Positions 51,923-60,152 of a DNA stretch of 64,000 nucleotides are shown piece by piece. The translations under genes and the position numbers were made by a program. Position 1 is the first letter of the stretch. The number at the start of each line of letters is the position of its first letter. Location of the stretch: NCBI GenBank assembly GCA_944320405.1, contig CALUHI010000011.1:1-64000 (forward strand), read 5' to 3'. The notes below the pieces were generated by a model. The model ran no database searches, was not told the DNA's origin, and was given only the letters and a program-made list of their open reading frames with translations. Origin of the DNA: an uncultured Eggerthellaceae bacterium (GTDB taxonomy: Bacteria; Actinomycetota; Coriobacteriia; Coriobacteriales; Eggerthellaceae).

Positions 51923-53065
51923 TTAGGCCTTCGGCGTGGCCTTTGCGATGAGCTCGTTGAGCTCTTCGTCGGACAGGTCGTAGCCGTAGAACGTGGAGTA
52001 GTAGCTCTTCGTCACGTCGGCGATGGTGTCGTCGAACTTGTCGGGATACAACAGGCGCGGCAGCCACTGCATGCCCATCACCTGGTTGACCGTCGGCGGG
52101 TTGTTCAGCCAGTTGTACGGGGTGCCGGGGGCCTCGTAGTAGTTGCCGTTGTCGATGGCGGAGATGCCGTCCCATGCGGGATCGTCGGCGACCGCATCGT
52201 AGATGCTGCCGTAGCCGAAGATGATCATCTCGGGATCCCACAGCGCGATCTGCTCAAGGCTGGACTCGCTGCCGGTGCCTTTGTTGCTGGCGTTCTCGAG
52301 CACGGCCACGTTGTTCGCGAACATGTCAACGACCTGCGCCTGGTAGGTGTCCTTGCCGATGACGTTGGTGCCGTCTTCGCCCAACAGGTACAGCACGCTG
52401 ACGCGCTCATCCTCGGGGATGGTCTCCATGACGGCGGTCACTTCGTCGTAGGCCTGCTGGCAGTACTCGGAAAGCTCGGTGCCGCGCTCTTCCATGCCCA
52501 GCAGCTCGCCGAGCTTCTCGTAGGCGGCGCCGTAGTCGTCAAGCTTCGTTTCGATGAACACGCAGGGGATGCCCAGCTGCTCCTGCAGGGTGTCCAGATC
52601 CTCGGCGATGCCGTCTTTCATCTCGCCGGTGTCGATGAGCACCTGCGGGTCGGCGGCGGCGACAGCTTCTTTGTTGAGGTCGCCCTTGGCGCCGAAGATC
52701 TCACCGAACACAGGAAGGCTGGTAACGTCGATCTCGGAGCCCAGATACTTCTGCTGCGATTCCGAAAGCTCCTGAGACAGGCCGACCATCTTCTCGGGTG
52801 CCATGGTGAGCAGCACCTGGTTGGCCGTGTGGCCAGAGGGTGCGATGCGGTCGATGGTTGCGGGAACCTCGACCGTGCGGCCTGCGTCGTCGGTGAACTG
52901 CACGGTTTCGGTGCTGGCCTCGCTTGCGGGCTCGGAGGTTCCGCCGCTTGAATCGCCGTTGCTCGACGAGCAGCCAACGGCGCTGAACGCCAGGCCCAGG
53001 CACAGCGCCATGGCGGCCAGAACCGCCAGTAGCTTCGCATGCCGCTTCTTGCTGAGAGTGCTCAT
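51923..53065 (-). CDS. Periplasmic-binding lipoprotein of BtuF/FepB type
   Basis: A 380-residue cluster A binding protein. Lipobox SAVGC (Cys32), followed by a Ser/Gly linker. Peripla_BP_2 fold with VQFTDDAGRTVEVPATIDRIAPSG at the start and WDPEMIIFGYGS later; the two lobes are joined by a long helix. Ligands of the class include iron-siderophores, cobalamin, heme and molybdate or tungstate. Start: the ATG at 53065 after GGAAAGGAAGGA. Last gene of a four-gene minus-strand order (metal-chelation protein, permease, ATPase, binding protein). Confidence 0.88.
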   Translation of the reverse strand: MSTLSKKRHAKLLAVLAAMALCLGLAFSAVGCSSSNGDSSGGTSEPASEASTETVQFTDDAGRTVEVPATIDRIAPSGHTANQVLLTMAPEKMVGLSQELSESQQKYLGSEIDVTSLPVFGEIFGAKGDLNKEAVAAADPQVLIDTGEMKDGIAEDLDTLQEQLGIPCVFIETKLDDYGAAYEKLGELLGMEERGTELSEYCQQAYDEVTAVMETIPEDERVSVLYLLGEDGTNVIGKDTYQAQVVDMFANNVAVLENASNKGTGSESSLEQIALWDPEMIIFGYGSIYDAVADDPAWDGISAIDNGNYYEAPGTPYNWLNNPPTVNQVMGMQWLPRLLYPDKFDDTIADVTKSYYSTFYGYDLSDEELNELIAKATPKA

Positions 53066-53138
53066 GATTCCTTCCTTTCCGTTGCTCTTCCGACGTCGAG
53101 ATCCGCCCGCCGTCGGCCTGCCGGCCTCCCTTTGCCGG

Positions 53139-53921
53139 CTATCGCGCGATTTCGTTCACAGGTACGCAGACGCGCACCTTATCGCCGTACAGTGAGTTCA
53201 CCTCTACGTCCACGCCGTAGATGTCGCTCACCAGCTGTTTGGTGATGACGTCTTTGGGGTCGCCGTAGGCGAACACGCGCCCGTCGTTGATGACGAGCGT
53301 CTTGTCGGAATACAGAAACGCCTGGTCGGGCTGGTGCGTTGACTGCACGATTGACAACCCCTCGCGCGCCAGCTGCCGCACGCACGAAAGCACGCGCACG
53401 GTGTTGCCGTAATCGAGCGCGCTGGTGGGCTCGTCCATGATGATGGTGCGCGCGTTTTGCGCCAGCGCGCGGGCGATCAGTACCAGCTGCTGCTCGCCGC
53501 CGGAGATCTGCGTGTAGGTGCGGTGCGCCAGATGCTCCACACCGATGCGTTCGAGCGCCGCGTAGGCGCGCTCGATGTGGCGCGGGCCGGGCGAGCGCAA
53601 CATGCCCAGGTCGGTGCCGGTGCTCATCAACACGACGTCGAGCACCTCGTAGTCGTACACCGGCGCATGGGACTGCGGGATGTAGCTGATTTCGCGGGCG
53701 CGTTCTTTCACCGACAGCTGGCGCATGTCTTTCCCGTTGACGAAGATGCTGCCTTCGTAGCGGCTGTTCAGGCCCAGGATGCAGCGGAACAAGGTGGATT
53801 TGCCCACGCCGTTGGGGCCCAGCACGTTCACGAGCGTCGCATCGGGGATGGAAAGGCTGATGTCGTGAAGCACCTCGTGACGACCGTAGGAAAACGACAG
53901 GTTCTTGATCTCGATGCTCAT
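53139..53921 (-). CDS. ABC transporter ATP-binding protein (FecE/BtuD type)
   Basis: A 260-residue ATPase with Walker A GPNGVGKST, Q-loop YIPQSHAPVYDYEV, signature ISGGEQQLVLIARAL, Walker B IIMDEPTSALD and switch STHQPD. Its LxSTGTDLGM segment is usual in Fe3+-siderophore/cobalamin-type ATPases. It starts 3 bases after the permease stop on the same strand. Confidence 0.92.
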   Translation of the reverse strand: MSIEIKNLSFSYGRHEVLHDISLSIPDATLVNVLGPNGVGKSTLFRCILGLNSRYEGSIFVNGKDMRQLSVKERAREISYIPQSHAPVYDYEVLDVVLMSTGTDLGMLRSPGPRHIERAYAALERIGVEHLAHRTYTQISGGEQQLVLIARALAQNARTIIMDEPTSALDYGNTVRVLSCVRQLAREGLSIVQSTHQPDQAFLYSDKTLVINDGRVFAYGDPKDVITKQLVSDIYGVDVEVNSLYGDKVRVCVPVNEIAR

Positions 53922-53924
53922 CGG

Positions 53925-55010
53925 CTACACCTTCTTCTTCCGCGTGATCAGGTACAAGAAGAACGGCGCGCCGACGAATGCGGTCAGGATGCCGATGGGG
54001 ATTTCCGAGGTAGATGCCAGGCGGGCGATGTTGTCGACAATAAGAAGGAAGCTTGCACCCAACAGCATGCTGGTGGGGATGAGCTTGCGGTAATCGCTGC
54101 CCACCATCATGCGGCACAAGTGCGGGATAACCAGGCCAACCCAGCCGATCATGCCCGATACCGCCACGCTGGCGGCGGTGGCAAGCGTGGCCGCCACGAT
54201 GACCAGGATGCGCAGCCGCTTGGCGTTCACGCCCATGGTGGCTGCCTCGTCGTCGCCCATTGTGAGGATGTTGATGCGCCAACGCAGCGCGAACAGCACG
54301 ATCACGCCCACGGCCATGGGGACGGACGCCAGCATGATGTTGGACATCTTGGCGCCGGTGAGGCTTCCCATCAGCCAATACGTGATGGCGGGCAGGTCGT
54401 CGGTGGGGTCGGCGACCAGTTTGGTGAATGAAACGCCCGCCGAGAACAGCGAGCTGATCATCGTGCCGGCAAGCACCGTCACCAAAATGCGGTTGCCCTT
54501 CGCGCGGCTGCTTACCAAAAGCACCAGCAGCACAGTCGCGATGGAGAAGGCGAACGCGGAAAGCGACACGCCGAATGCTGCCGATCCGGCAAGGATGGCA
54601 AGCGCCGCACCGAACGCCGCGCCCTGCGAGGCGCCCAGGATGTCGGGGGAGACCAGCGGGTTTTGGAACGTGCCCTGAAACGCCGCGCCTGCGGTTGCCA
54701 GGCAGCAGCCCACCATGATGGCGAGCACGATGCGCGGCAGGCGCACGTTGAAAAACAGGGTTGCCTGCTGGTCGGTCCAGAACTGATCGATGGAGATGCC
54801 GGGAATCTGGTTGACCAGCATCGCGATGGCCTGGCCCGGTTCGATGGGGTAGCGTCCCAGCATCAGCGACACGCACACCGTAGCCACCAGGAAAACAGCA
54901 AGGCACACGATGATGACGCCTGCGCGGCGCGATGCCTTGCTGGGGGCGAGCGCCGGCGCCTTGGCGTCCTTCGCTGCTTCGACCCCTTTGCAGTGCGTGC
55001 TGTTTTCCAT
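53925..55010 (-). CDS. ABC transporter permease (FecCD/BtuC type)
   Basis: A 361-residue membrane protein with about ten spans. Family segments: LPRIVLAIMVGCCLATAGAAFQGTFQNPLVSPDILGASQGA and, near the end, GMIGWVGLVIPHLCRMMVGSDYRKLIPTSMLLGA. It carries a metal chelate or oxyanion across the membrane as a dimer. First span at residues about 30-50. Start: the ATG at 55010 after GGGGATAGT; a promoter at 55058-55085 precedes it. Confidence 0.93.
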   Translation of the reverse strand: MENSTHCKGVEAAKDAKAPALAPSKASRRAGVIIVCLAVFLVATVCVSLMLGRYPIEPGQAIAMLVNQIPGISIDQFWTDQQATLFFNVRLPRIVLAIMVGCCLATAGAAFQGTFQNPLVSPDILGASQGAAFGAALAILAGSAAFGVSLSAFAFSIATVLLVLLVSSRAKGNRILVTVLAGTMISSLFSAGVSFTKLVADPTDDLPAITYWLMGSLTGAKMSNIMLASVPMAVGVIVLFALRWRINILTMGDDEAATMGVNAKRLRILVIVAATLATAASVAVSGMIGWVGLVIPHLCRMMVGSDYRKLIPTSMLLGASFLLIVDNIARLASTSEIPIGILTAFVGAPFFLYLITRKKKV

Positions 55011-55057
55011 ACTATCCCCAAATATAAATATACGGAAATAAGAATAAAACTAGGTAG

Positions 55058-55085
55058 AGTATAGCCATTCCGGAATAATATGCAA
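55058..55085 (-). promoter_or_regulatory. Promoter of the BtuCD-type operon with shared motif
   Basis: On the minus strand TTGCAT (55085-55080), 16-base spacer, TATACT (55063-55058). The plus-strand string TGCAAACGCGAATA (55081-55094), extended by the palindrome CGAATATTCG, matches the modA promoter motif. Confidence 0.65.
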
Positions 55086-55132
55086 ACGCGAATATTCGAA
55101 CAGCTACGACTCGAGTGGTGATGCAGCGTGGT

Positions 55133-56005
55133 TTATTCGGTGAGCTTTTCCAGTGACAGCATTTGGATGGCTTCGCCGAACAGCTTCCCTGCACCGTTCT
55201 TCACGGCAAAGCGGGTCTTTTCCGGATCGCCCACGACGCTGCCAGCCAGCATGTCCACGCCCCACTTGAACAAGAACGGCGACATGACAACGCTTGGCCC
55301 CACCATGATGGTGCGCGCGTTGGCGGTAAGATCCAGCAGGCGCGGCGCGGTCTTGTTGATGATGGTCACACCCGTGATGAACGCGAAGTCGGTGCCGGGC
55401 ATGATGTATTCGCAGGCCGGGTCGGGCGTGTCGTCTTCCGAGGAAGGGTTGCGCTCGAGTACCGTGAGGTTCGCGTAGGCTTTGATGCGGTCGACGTGCG
55501 GGAAGTGCCCTACCACGGTCACGTTTTGGAGGCGTCCCGTTTCTGCTTCGGCTGCCTCAACGCGCGGACGCCACATCTCGAACGCGTCCATCTTGCGGAT
55601 GGTGCCGTCGGGCCGCTCGATGGGCTCGTCATACACAGCACCCAACGGATCCAGCAGCTCGGCGCGCGCGTACCAGGCGTTGAGCGCTGCCACGCCCAAC
55701 GTCGCCTCGGGGAAGTTCCACGATTTCGAAAGCTCGGCCACTTCGCGCAGCTGCATGCCGCGCATGTCCAGCGTGTAGCGTCGCGGTGCCCCGCCCGAGC
55801 ACGTGAAGCTCACGCCCATGCCGCATTCCGCCTCCAGGTAGCTCCAATGGGTTCCCAGGCAGTAGTCCAGCACACGGACGTCATCAGGGATTCCGTCGAT
55901 CAGATGGTTGTAGAACCTCCACGGCGTATCGCGGCTTTCGGTGCCGGGATAGCAGATCGTCGTGTTTTCGGGATGGTCGGCGCGGCAGTGGTTGCGGCAG
56001 CTCAT
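55133..56005 (-). CDS. DUF4213/DUF364 (putative heavy-metal chelation) domain protein
   Basis: A 290-residue protein. N-terminal half resembles DUF4213 (DYCLGTHWSYLEAECGMGVSFTC), C-terminal half resembles the Rossmann-like DUF364 (VTVVGHFPHVDRIKAYANLTVLE, FITGVTIINKTAPRLLDL, VGPSVVMSPFLFKWGVDMLAG). The family occurs with metal and tetrapyrrole or molybdate transport genes and is thought to bind metal; no reaction is established. The N-terminus has Cys residues in MSCRNHC and ICYPG. Start: the ATG at 56005 after GGAAAGG. It lies 122 bases upstream of the permease on the same strand. Confidence 0.85.
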   Translation of the reverse strand: MSCRNHCRADHPENTTICYPGTESRDTPWRFYNHLIDGIPDDVRVLDYCLGTHWSYLEAECGMGVSFTCSGGAPRRYTLDMRGMQLREVAELSKSWNFPEATLGVAALNAWYARAELLDPLGAVYDEPIERPDGTIRKMDAFEMWRPRVEAAEAETGRLQNVTVVGHFPHVDRIKAYANLTVLERNPSSEDDTPDPACEYIMPGTDFAFITGVTIINKTAPRLLDLTANARTIMVGPSVVMSPFLFKWGVDMLAGSVVGDPEKTRFAVKNGAGKLFGEAIQMLSLEKLTE

Positions 56006-56077
56006 GGACGGCTTCCTTTCCTCAAGCGGAGGTGCTCGTATCTACATTATTCACAGACACGAATCTTAGTAAAGAAG

Positions 56078-56083
56078 TATAAT
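56078..56083 (+). promoter_or_regulatory. -10 box for the NTPase gene
   Basis: TATAAT in the divergent gap, 36 bases before the ATG of the NTPase gene; no clear -35. Confidence 0.5.
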
Positions 56084-56119
56084 GCAGAAGCAAGGATAAA
56101 CCAATGAAAAGGCGGGGGA

Positions 56120-56752
56120 ATGCTGTTCGTCCTGACGGGCGGGATACAAACGGGAAAAACGTGCTGGCTGGGACGCTTAGCGCGAAACCTTGCTGCTGAG
56201 GGCGTGCGGTGCGCGGGTGTGCTCGCGCCGGGCGTGTGGCGTTGCCGCGAAGCTGGTGACGTGCCTTCGGTGGAAGAGAGAGCCGCCGGCGCACCGGAGG
56301 GCTCGGCGTATGAGAAGCTCGGCATCGACAACGTATTGCTTCCCGGCGGTGAGTGCGTCGCCTTCGCTCGCCGTGCCGACCTTGCGTGGGAAGAAGGCAG
56401 CTATGACGAGGGGAGCCAGGCTGCTCGCGCGGGTTTGGGCTGGGCTATCGATGACGCGGCGATCGCGCGTGTGAACACCCACTTCGAGGAGTTGCGCGAC
56501 GCGCCCAACACGCATCCTTCTCTGTTGATCGTCGATGAGTTGGGAAGGTTGGAACTTGCGCGCGGAGAAGGGCTTGTGGCGGCGATGGACATTCTTGACG
56601 CCGGCCCGTCGGGCGCGTTTCCCGTTGCGCTTGTCGTGGTGCGCGCCGATCTGGTTCCTCTGGCGCGCGAGCGTTTCGAGCCTGTATGGGGTACCCTGGC
56701 TGTCATTTCCCCTGACGACAACGGTGAGCGCCTCCTTCGCGCTGCGCTTTAA
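56120..56752 (+). CDS. Nucleoside-triphosphatase-like P-loop protein (THEP1/DUF265)
   Basis: A 210-residue protein with Walker A LTGGIQTGKT at the N-terminus and Walker B LLIVDELGRLEL. The family includes thermophilic NTPases (THEP1) that hydrolyse nucleoside triphosphates. It is divergent from the DUF364 metal protein and transporter, and similar NTPases are found next to such loci, so a shared role in metal or cofactor uptake is possible but inferred. ATG at 56120; the ribosome site GGCGGGGG is moderate. Confidence 0.82.
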   Translation: MLFVLTGGIQTGKTCWLGRLARNLAAEGVRCAGVLAPGVWRCREAGDVPSVEERAAGAPEGSAYEKLGIDNVLLPGGECVAFARRADLAWEEGSYDEGSQAARAGLGWAIDDAAIARVNTHFEELRDAPNTHPSLLIVDELGRLELARGEGLVAAMDILDAGPSGAFPVALVVVRADLVPLARERFEPVWGTLAVISPDDNGERLLRAAL

Positions 56753-56875
56753 ACTATCCTTCAATTCAACATTGCAGGTGATCAGTGGGGAGCTTTGCGG
56801 TATTGTTCCATATGAACGAATTGCTTCCTTTGCGAAGCGCTGTGCATCAAGGCGACGATACCGGAGGTGCCGAAC

Positions 56876-57718
56876 ATGAGATGGGCGATCGTGACGGATT
56901 CAAGCTGCGACCTGCTTCCATCCCCGAACAACCAGGGGGAGGTGCGGTGCGGAAGCGTTCCGTTCGTCATTCGCGTGGGGGAGCGGGATTTCGTCGATGA
57001 CGAAGCGCTCGACCTTCCCGAAATGGTAGACGCAATGGAACAGGAAGCTCATGCCAGCCACACGTCGTGCCCTTCGCCTGAGGCGTGGCTGAAACAGTTC
57101 GAACAGGCTGATTGCATCGTCGCGATAACCATTTCGTCACAGCTTTCCGGCAGCATGAACAGCGCGCGCGTGGCAAGGGACATGGCAAAGCAAGCCGACC
57201 CAAACAAGAAGATCGCCGTGGTCGACTCCCGCTCAACCGGCCCCGAACTGGTTCTGTGCGTGCAAGAGATTCTGCGCCTGATCAGGGAAGGGAAGGCTTT
57301 CCAAGACGTCGTGTCTTACGCCGAATCGTTCTTCCGCAAGGCCCAGATCGCATTCGCCCTCTGCTCGTTCGACAACCTGATCAAGAACGGCCGTTTGGGC
57401 AAGGTGGCAGGTTTTTTGGCGAAGAAGCTGAAGCTGTGGGGAATCGGGATCGGCTCGGAAGAGGGCGAGATCGAGGTCGTCGGCAAAGTCCGCGGCCAGA
57501 AGAAGGCCTTGGCACGACTGCTCGCCGACATGCACGAGCGGGGTTTCCAAGGAGGAAAGGCCGCCATCAGCCACTGCCTCAACCCGTCATTTGCGATGGA
57601 GCTGAAAGAGCGGATCGTCGAGACGTGGCCGGGAACCGCTGTCGAGGTGATGTCGACAAGGGGTTTGTGCGGATACTACGCTGAACGAGGCGGGGTCATC
57701 GTCAGCTTCGTTGGATAA
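56876..57718 (+). CDS. DegV family fatty-acid-binding protein
   Basis: A 280-residue two-domain protein. N-terminal WAIVTDSSCDLLP is the family hallmark. Then TSCPSPEAWL and ISSQLSGSMNSAR (the SGT-type loop binding the carboxylate), VVDSRST and, in the second domain, CSFDNLIKNGRLGK. DegV/FakB proteins bind a fatty acid and present it to FakA kinase for phosphorylation; no FakA is adjacent. Start: the ATG at 56876 after GGAGG (56863-56867). Confidence 0.92.
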   Translation: MRWAIVTDSSCDLLPSPNNQGEVRCGSVPFVIRVGERDFVDDEALDLPEMVDAMEQEAHASHTSCPSPEAWLKQFEQADCIVAITISSQLSGSMNSARVARDMAKQADPNKKIAVVDSRSTGPELVLCVQEILRLIREGKAFQDVVSYAESFFRKAQIAFALCSFDNLIKNGRLGKVAGFLAKKLKLWGIGIGSEEGEIEVVGKVRGQKKALARLLADMHERGFQGGKAAISHCLNPSFAMELKERIVETWPGTAVEVMSTRGLCGYYAERGGVIVSFVG

Positions 57719-57792
57719 CCTGGCGGGAGCCGCACCTGTTGCGATAGCTTTCGACCGCGTTCGCAGGCAGCCCCTGCGCTACAATATCCGTT

Positions 57793-59343
57793 ATGGATAC
57801 CATCATCACGAAACAGGCGGTGGCGACCGCCGTATACGAAGCAATTCCCCAGCTGGCATGCGAGCTTCCTGCTGACATTCTGGCAGGCCTGCAGGCGGCC
57901 CTCGAGCGCGAGGAGGCCCCGCGTGGGCGCGCGGTGCTGCAGCAGCTGGTGGAAAACGCGCATATCGCCAAAACGGATCATGTTCCCATCTGCCAGGACA
58001 CCGGCACGGTGTGGGTGAGCCTGGAGGTTGGCCCCGGCGTGCTCGTGCCCGCCGACGTGTTCGCGAATGTGAACAACGCCGTGGCGCGCGCTTACGACGA
58101 AGCGCGTCTGCGCAAGTCGGTTGTGCGTGACGCCATCCTCGACCGCACGAACACGGGCGACAATACGCCGGCGTTCTGCGACATCCACCCCGTGGACGAA
58201 CCGGGTGTTGCCCGCCTGCGCATCATGCTGAAGGGCGGCGGGTCGGACAACGCCAGCCGTGTGGTCATGCTGCCGCCGGGAGCGGGACGTGCGGGCATCG
58301 TCGAAGAAGTCGTGAAATGCGTGCGAGAAAAAGGCGCCAACGCCTGCCCGCCGCTTGTCACCGGCATCGGCATCGGCGGTACGTTCGACAAAGTCGCAGG
58401 CCTTGCGAAGCGCGCGCTCATGCGCCCGCTGGATGAACCCGCCGAAACCGAAGACGTCCGTGAGCTCGAAGAGGAGCTGCTTGAGGCCATCAACGCCACG
58501 GGAGTGGGACCGGGTGGTATCGGTGGCGCGACTGCCGCGCTTGGTGTACGCGTTGCGACCGCCCCTTGCCACATTGCCGCGCTGCCGCTGGCCATCAACA
58601 TGGGTTGCAGCGCGATGAGGCGCGCGACGGTTGACCTTGCGGTTCAACTTGCGGGGGCGTCCGCAGAGCCCGTCGGGGATTCCGCGACGCGCCGCTCCGC
58701 TGCTCAGGATCCTTCGGATCCTTCGTGCGCTGCGCTACTGCAATCAGATGAAATAATAGATGGTGTGCAGACGGTCGCTCCATCCCCGACGGGCTCCGCG
58801 GACGCTAACGATGCTGTTCGCCTTACTCTTCCGCTTGACCGCGCCCAGTTGCGCGGGCTCAAGGCGGGGCAGGCGTGCTTGCTTTCGGGGCCGATGTACA
58901 CGTTGCGCGATGCGGGGCATATGCGCCTGATGGAAGAGCTTGCCGAAAACGGCGGCGTGCTGCCGTACGGCCTTGATGGCCAGGCCATCTTCTACGCGGG
59001 GCCCACGCCTGCGGCGGCTGGGCGGCCGTTTGGCGCTGTCGGTCCCACGACGGCGTCCCGCATGGACTTTGCCGCACCGGCGCTCCATCGCGCTGGCATT
59101 GCGGCCACGATAGGCAAGGGGCATCGCAGCGCTGAGGTTCGCGCGGCGTGCGCCGAAACCGATTCCGTTTATTTCGTGGCATGCGGCGGGGCCGCGGCGT
59201 TGCTGGCGCGTTGCGTGGCATCATCGGAGACGGTTGCGTATGCGGATCTGGGCACCGAGGCCCTGCGCCGCATCGAAGTTGAGGACTTCCCGGTGTTCGT
59301 CGGCGTGGACACCGAAGGTAAAGACGTTTACGAGATCGTCTAG
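57793..59343 (+). CDS. Class I fumarate hydratase, fused alpha and beta subunits, with an in-frame palindromic element
   Basis: A 516-residue 4Fe-4S enzyme interconverting fumarate and malate. Alpha part (residues 1 to about 285): PICQDTGTVWV with Cys67, LRIMLKGGGSDN, GANACPPLVTGIGIGG and NMGCSAMRR. Beta part (about 342-516): GQACLLSGPMYTLRDAGHMRL and VGPTTASRMD. Between them, residues 289-338 are encoded by the 149-nt element at 58657-58805. No Shine-Dalgarno is seen; TACAAT (57780-57785) ends 7 bases before the ATG, so the mRNA is probably leaderless. L-tartrate dehydratase is a possible alternative activity. It supplies malate for the malic enzyme. Confidence 0.93.
   Translation: MDTIITKQAVATAVYEAIPQLACELPADILAGLQAALEREEAPRGRAVLQQLVENAHIAKTDHVPICQDTGTVWVSLEVGPGVLVPADVFANVNNAVARAYDEARLRKSVVRDAILDRTNTGDNTPAFCDIHPVDEPGVARLRIMLKGGGSDNASRVVMLPPGAGRAGIVEEVVKCVREKGANACPPLVTGIGIGGTFDKVAGLAKRALMRPLDEPAETEDVRELEEELLEAINATGVGPGGIGGATAALGVRVATAPCHIAALPLAINMGCSAMRRATVDLAVQLAGASAEPVGDSATRRSAAQDPSDPSCAALLQSDEIIDGVQTVAPSPTGSADANDAVRLTLPLDRAQLRGLKAGQACLLSGPMYTLRDAGHMRLMEELAENGGVLPYGLDGQAIFYAGPTPAAAGRPFGAVGPTTASRMDFAAPALHRAGIAATIGKGHRSAEVRAACAETDSVYFVACGGAAALLARCVASSETVAYADLGTEALRRIEVEDFPVFVGVDTEGKDVYEIV
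58657..58805 (+). repeat. 149-nt in-frame palindromic coding element, copy 2 (in fumarase)
   Basis: Left arm 58657-58680 (starts GCGTCCGCAGAGCC) is complementary to right arm 58782-58805 at 23 of 24 positions. The 101-nt core is 58681-58781 and is 95/101 identical to the yqhQ core; the arms are unrelated to those of copy 1. It lies exactly at the alpha/beta subunit junction. Confidence 0.92.
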
Positions 59344-59379
59344 GCGAACACCGCCTGGGTATTATTCGGAAGAGGAACC

Positions 59380-60150
59380 GTGTCGGACGGCATCGAAAAC
59401 ATCGCGGCATCGCATCGCGGGCTGTTCATCACCTTCGAGGGGGGCGATGGCGCGGGCAAATCCACGCACATCCGCTTCCTTTCCGAAGCGCTGCGCGTTC
59501 ATGGGTGCGAGGTCGTCAGCCTGCGCGAGCCGGGCGGCACGCGCATTGGCGAGAAGCTGCGCGAGGTGCTTTTGGACCCCCGCAACGACGATCTGTCCGA
59601 CCAGGCCGAGCTTCTCGTGTTCGAGGCGGCGCGTGCGCAGATCGTGGCCGAGGTCATCAAGCCGGCGCTCGACCGCGGGGCGGTGGTGCTGTGCGACCGC
59701 TTCACCGATTCCACGGTGGCCTACCAGGCGTACGGGCGCGGCCTGTCGCTTGACTTCGTCCGTCGCGCCAACGAGTTCGCCTGCCAGGGCATCGTGCCCG
59801 ACCGCACCATCTTGCTGACCGCAGGAGGGTCTTCCGCCAGCATCAAACGCGCTACGCGCCGCGGCGCCGACCGCATGGAGCGCAGCGGGCAGGAGTTCTT
59901 CGAGCGCGTGGCCGCCGGCTTCCGCGATGCGGCCGAGCGTGAACCTGATCGCATTCGCGTGGTGGAAAGCTCGGGCGCGCATGCCGATACGGCGCGTGCG
60001 GTGTTTAGGGGGCTTTCCGATCTGTTCCCCTGGATGGCAGACGAGTCGCAGTGCGACGATGCGTACTTTTCCCTGATCAACCGTCGTCCCGCACGCAAGG
60101 GTGCTGACGGCAAGCGCTCTGGCGGCAAGCACGGCAAGCGGGGTGCCTGA
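59380..60150 (+). CDS. tmk: Thymidylate kinase
   Basis: A 256-residue kinase that phosphorylates dTMP to dTDP. P-loop FEGGDGAGKST, the REPGGTRIGEKLRE motif and DRFTDSTVAYQAYGRGL. It is longer than the usual 210 residues, with a C-terminal Lys/Arg/Gly tail (RKGADGKRSGGKHGKR). Starts with GTG at 59380 after GAGGAA. First of tmk-holB-ricT, a widely conserved order. Its stop is 2 bases before holB. Confidence 0.95.
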   Translation: MSDGIENIAASHRGLFITFEGGDGAGKSTHIRFLSEALRVHGCEVVSLREPGGTRIGEKLREVLLDPRNDDLSDQAELLVFEAARAQIVAEVIKPALDRGAVVLCDRFTDSTVAYQAYGRGLSLDFVRRANEFACQGIVPDRTILLTAGGSSASIKRATRRGADRMERSGQEFFERVAAGFRDAAEREPDRIRVVESSGAHADTARAVFRGLSDLFPWMADESQCDDAYFSLINRRPARKGADGKRSGGKHGKRGA

Positions 60151-60152
60151 TC

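Noticed and set aside
53179-54906. A 575-codon minus-strand frame across the ATPase and permease genes
   Set aside because: It spans two clear ABC transporter genes in another frame, and its His/Arg/Pro/Gly-rich translation shows no domain.
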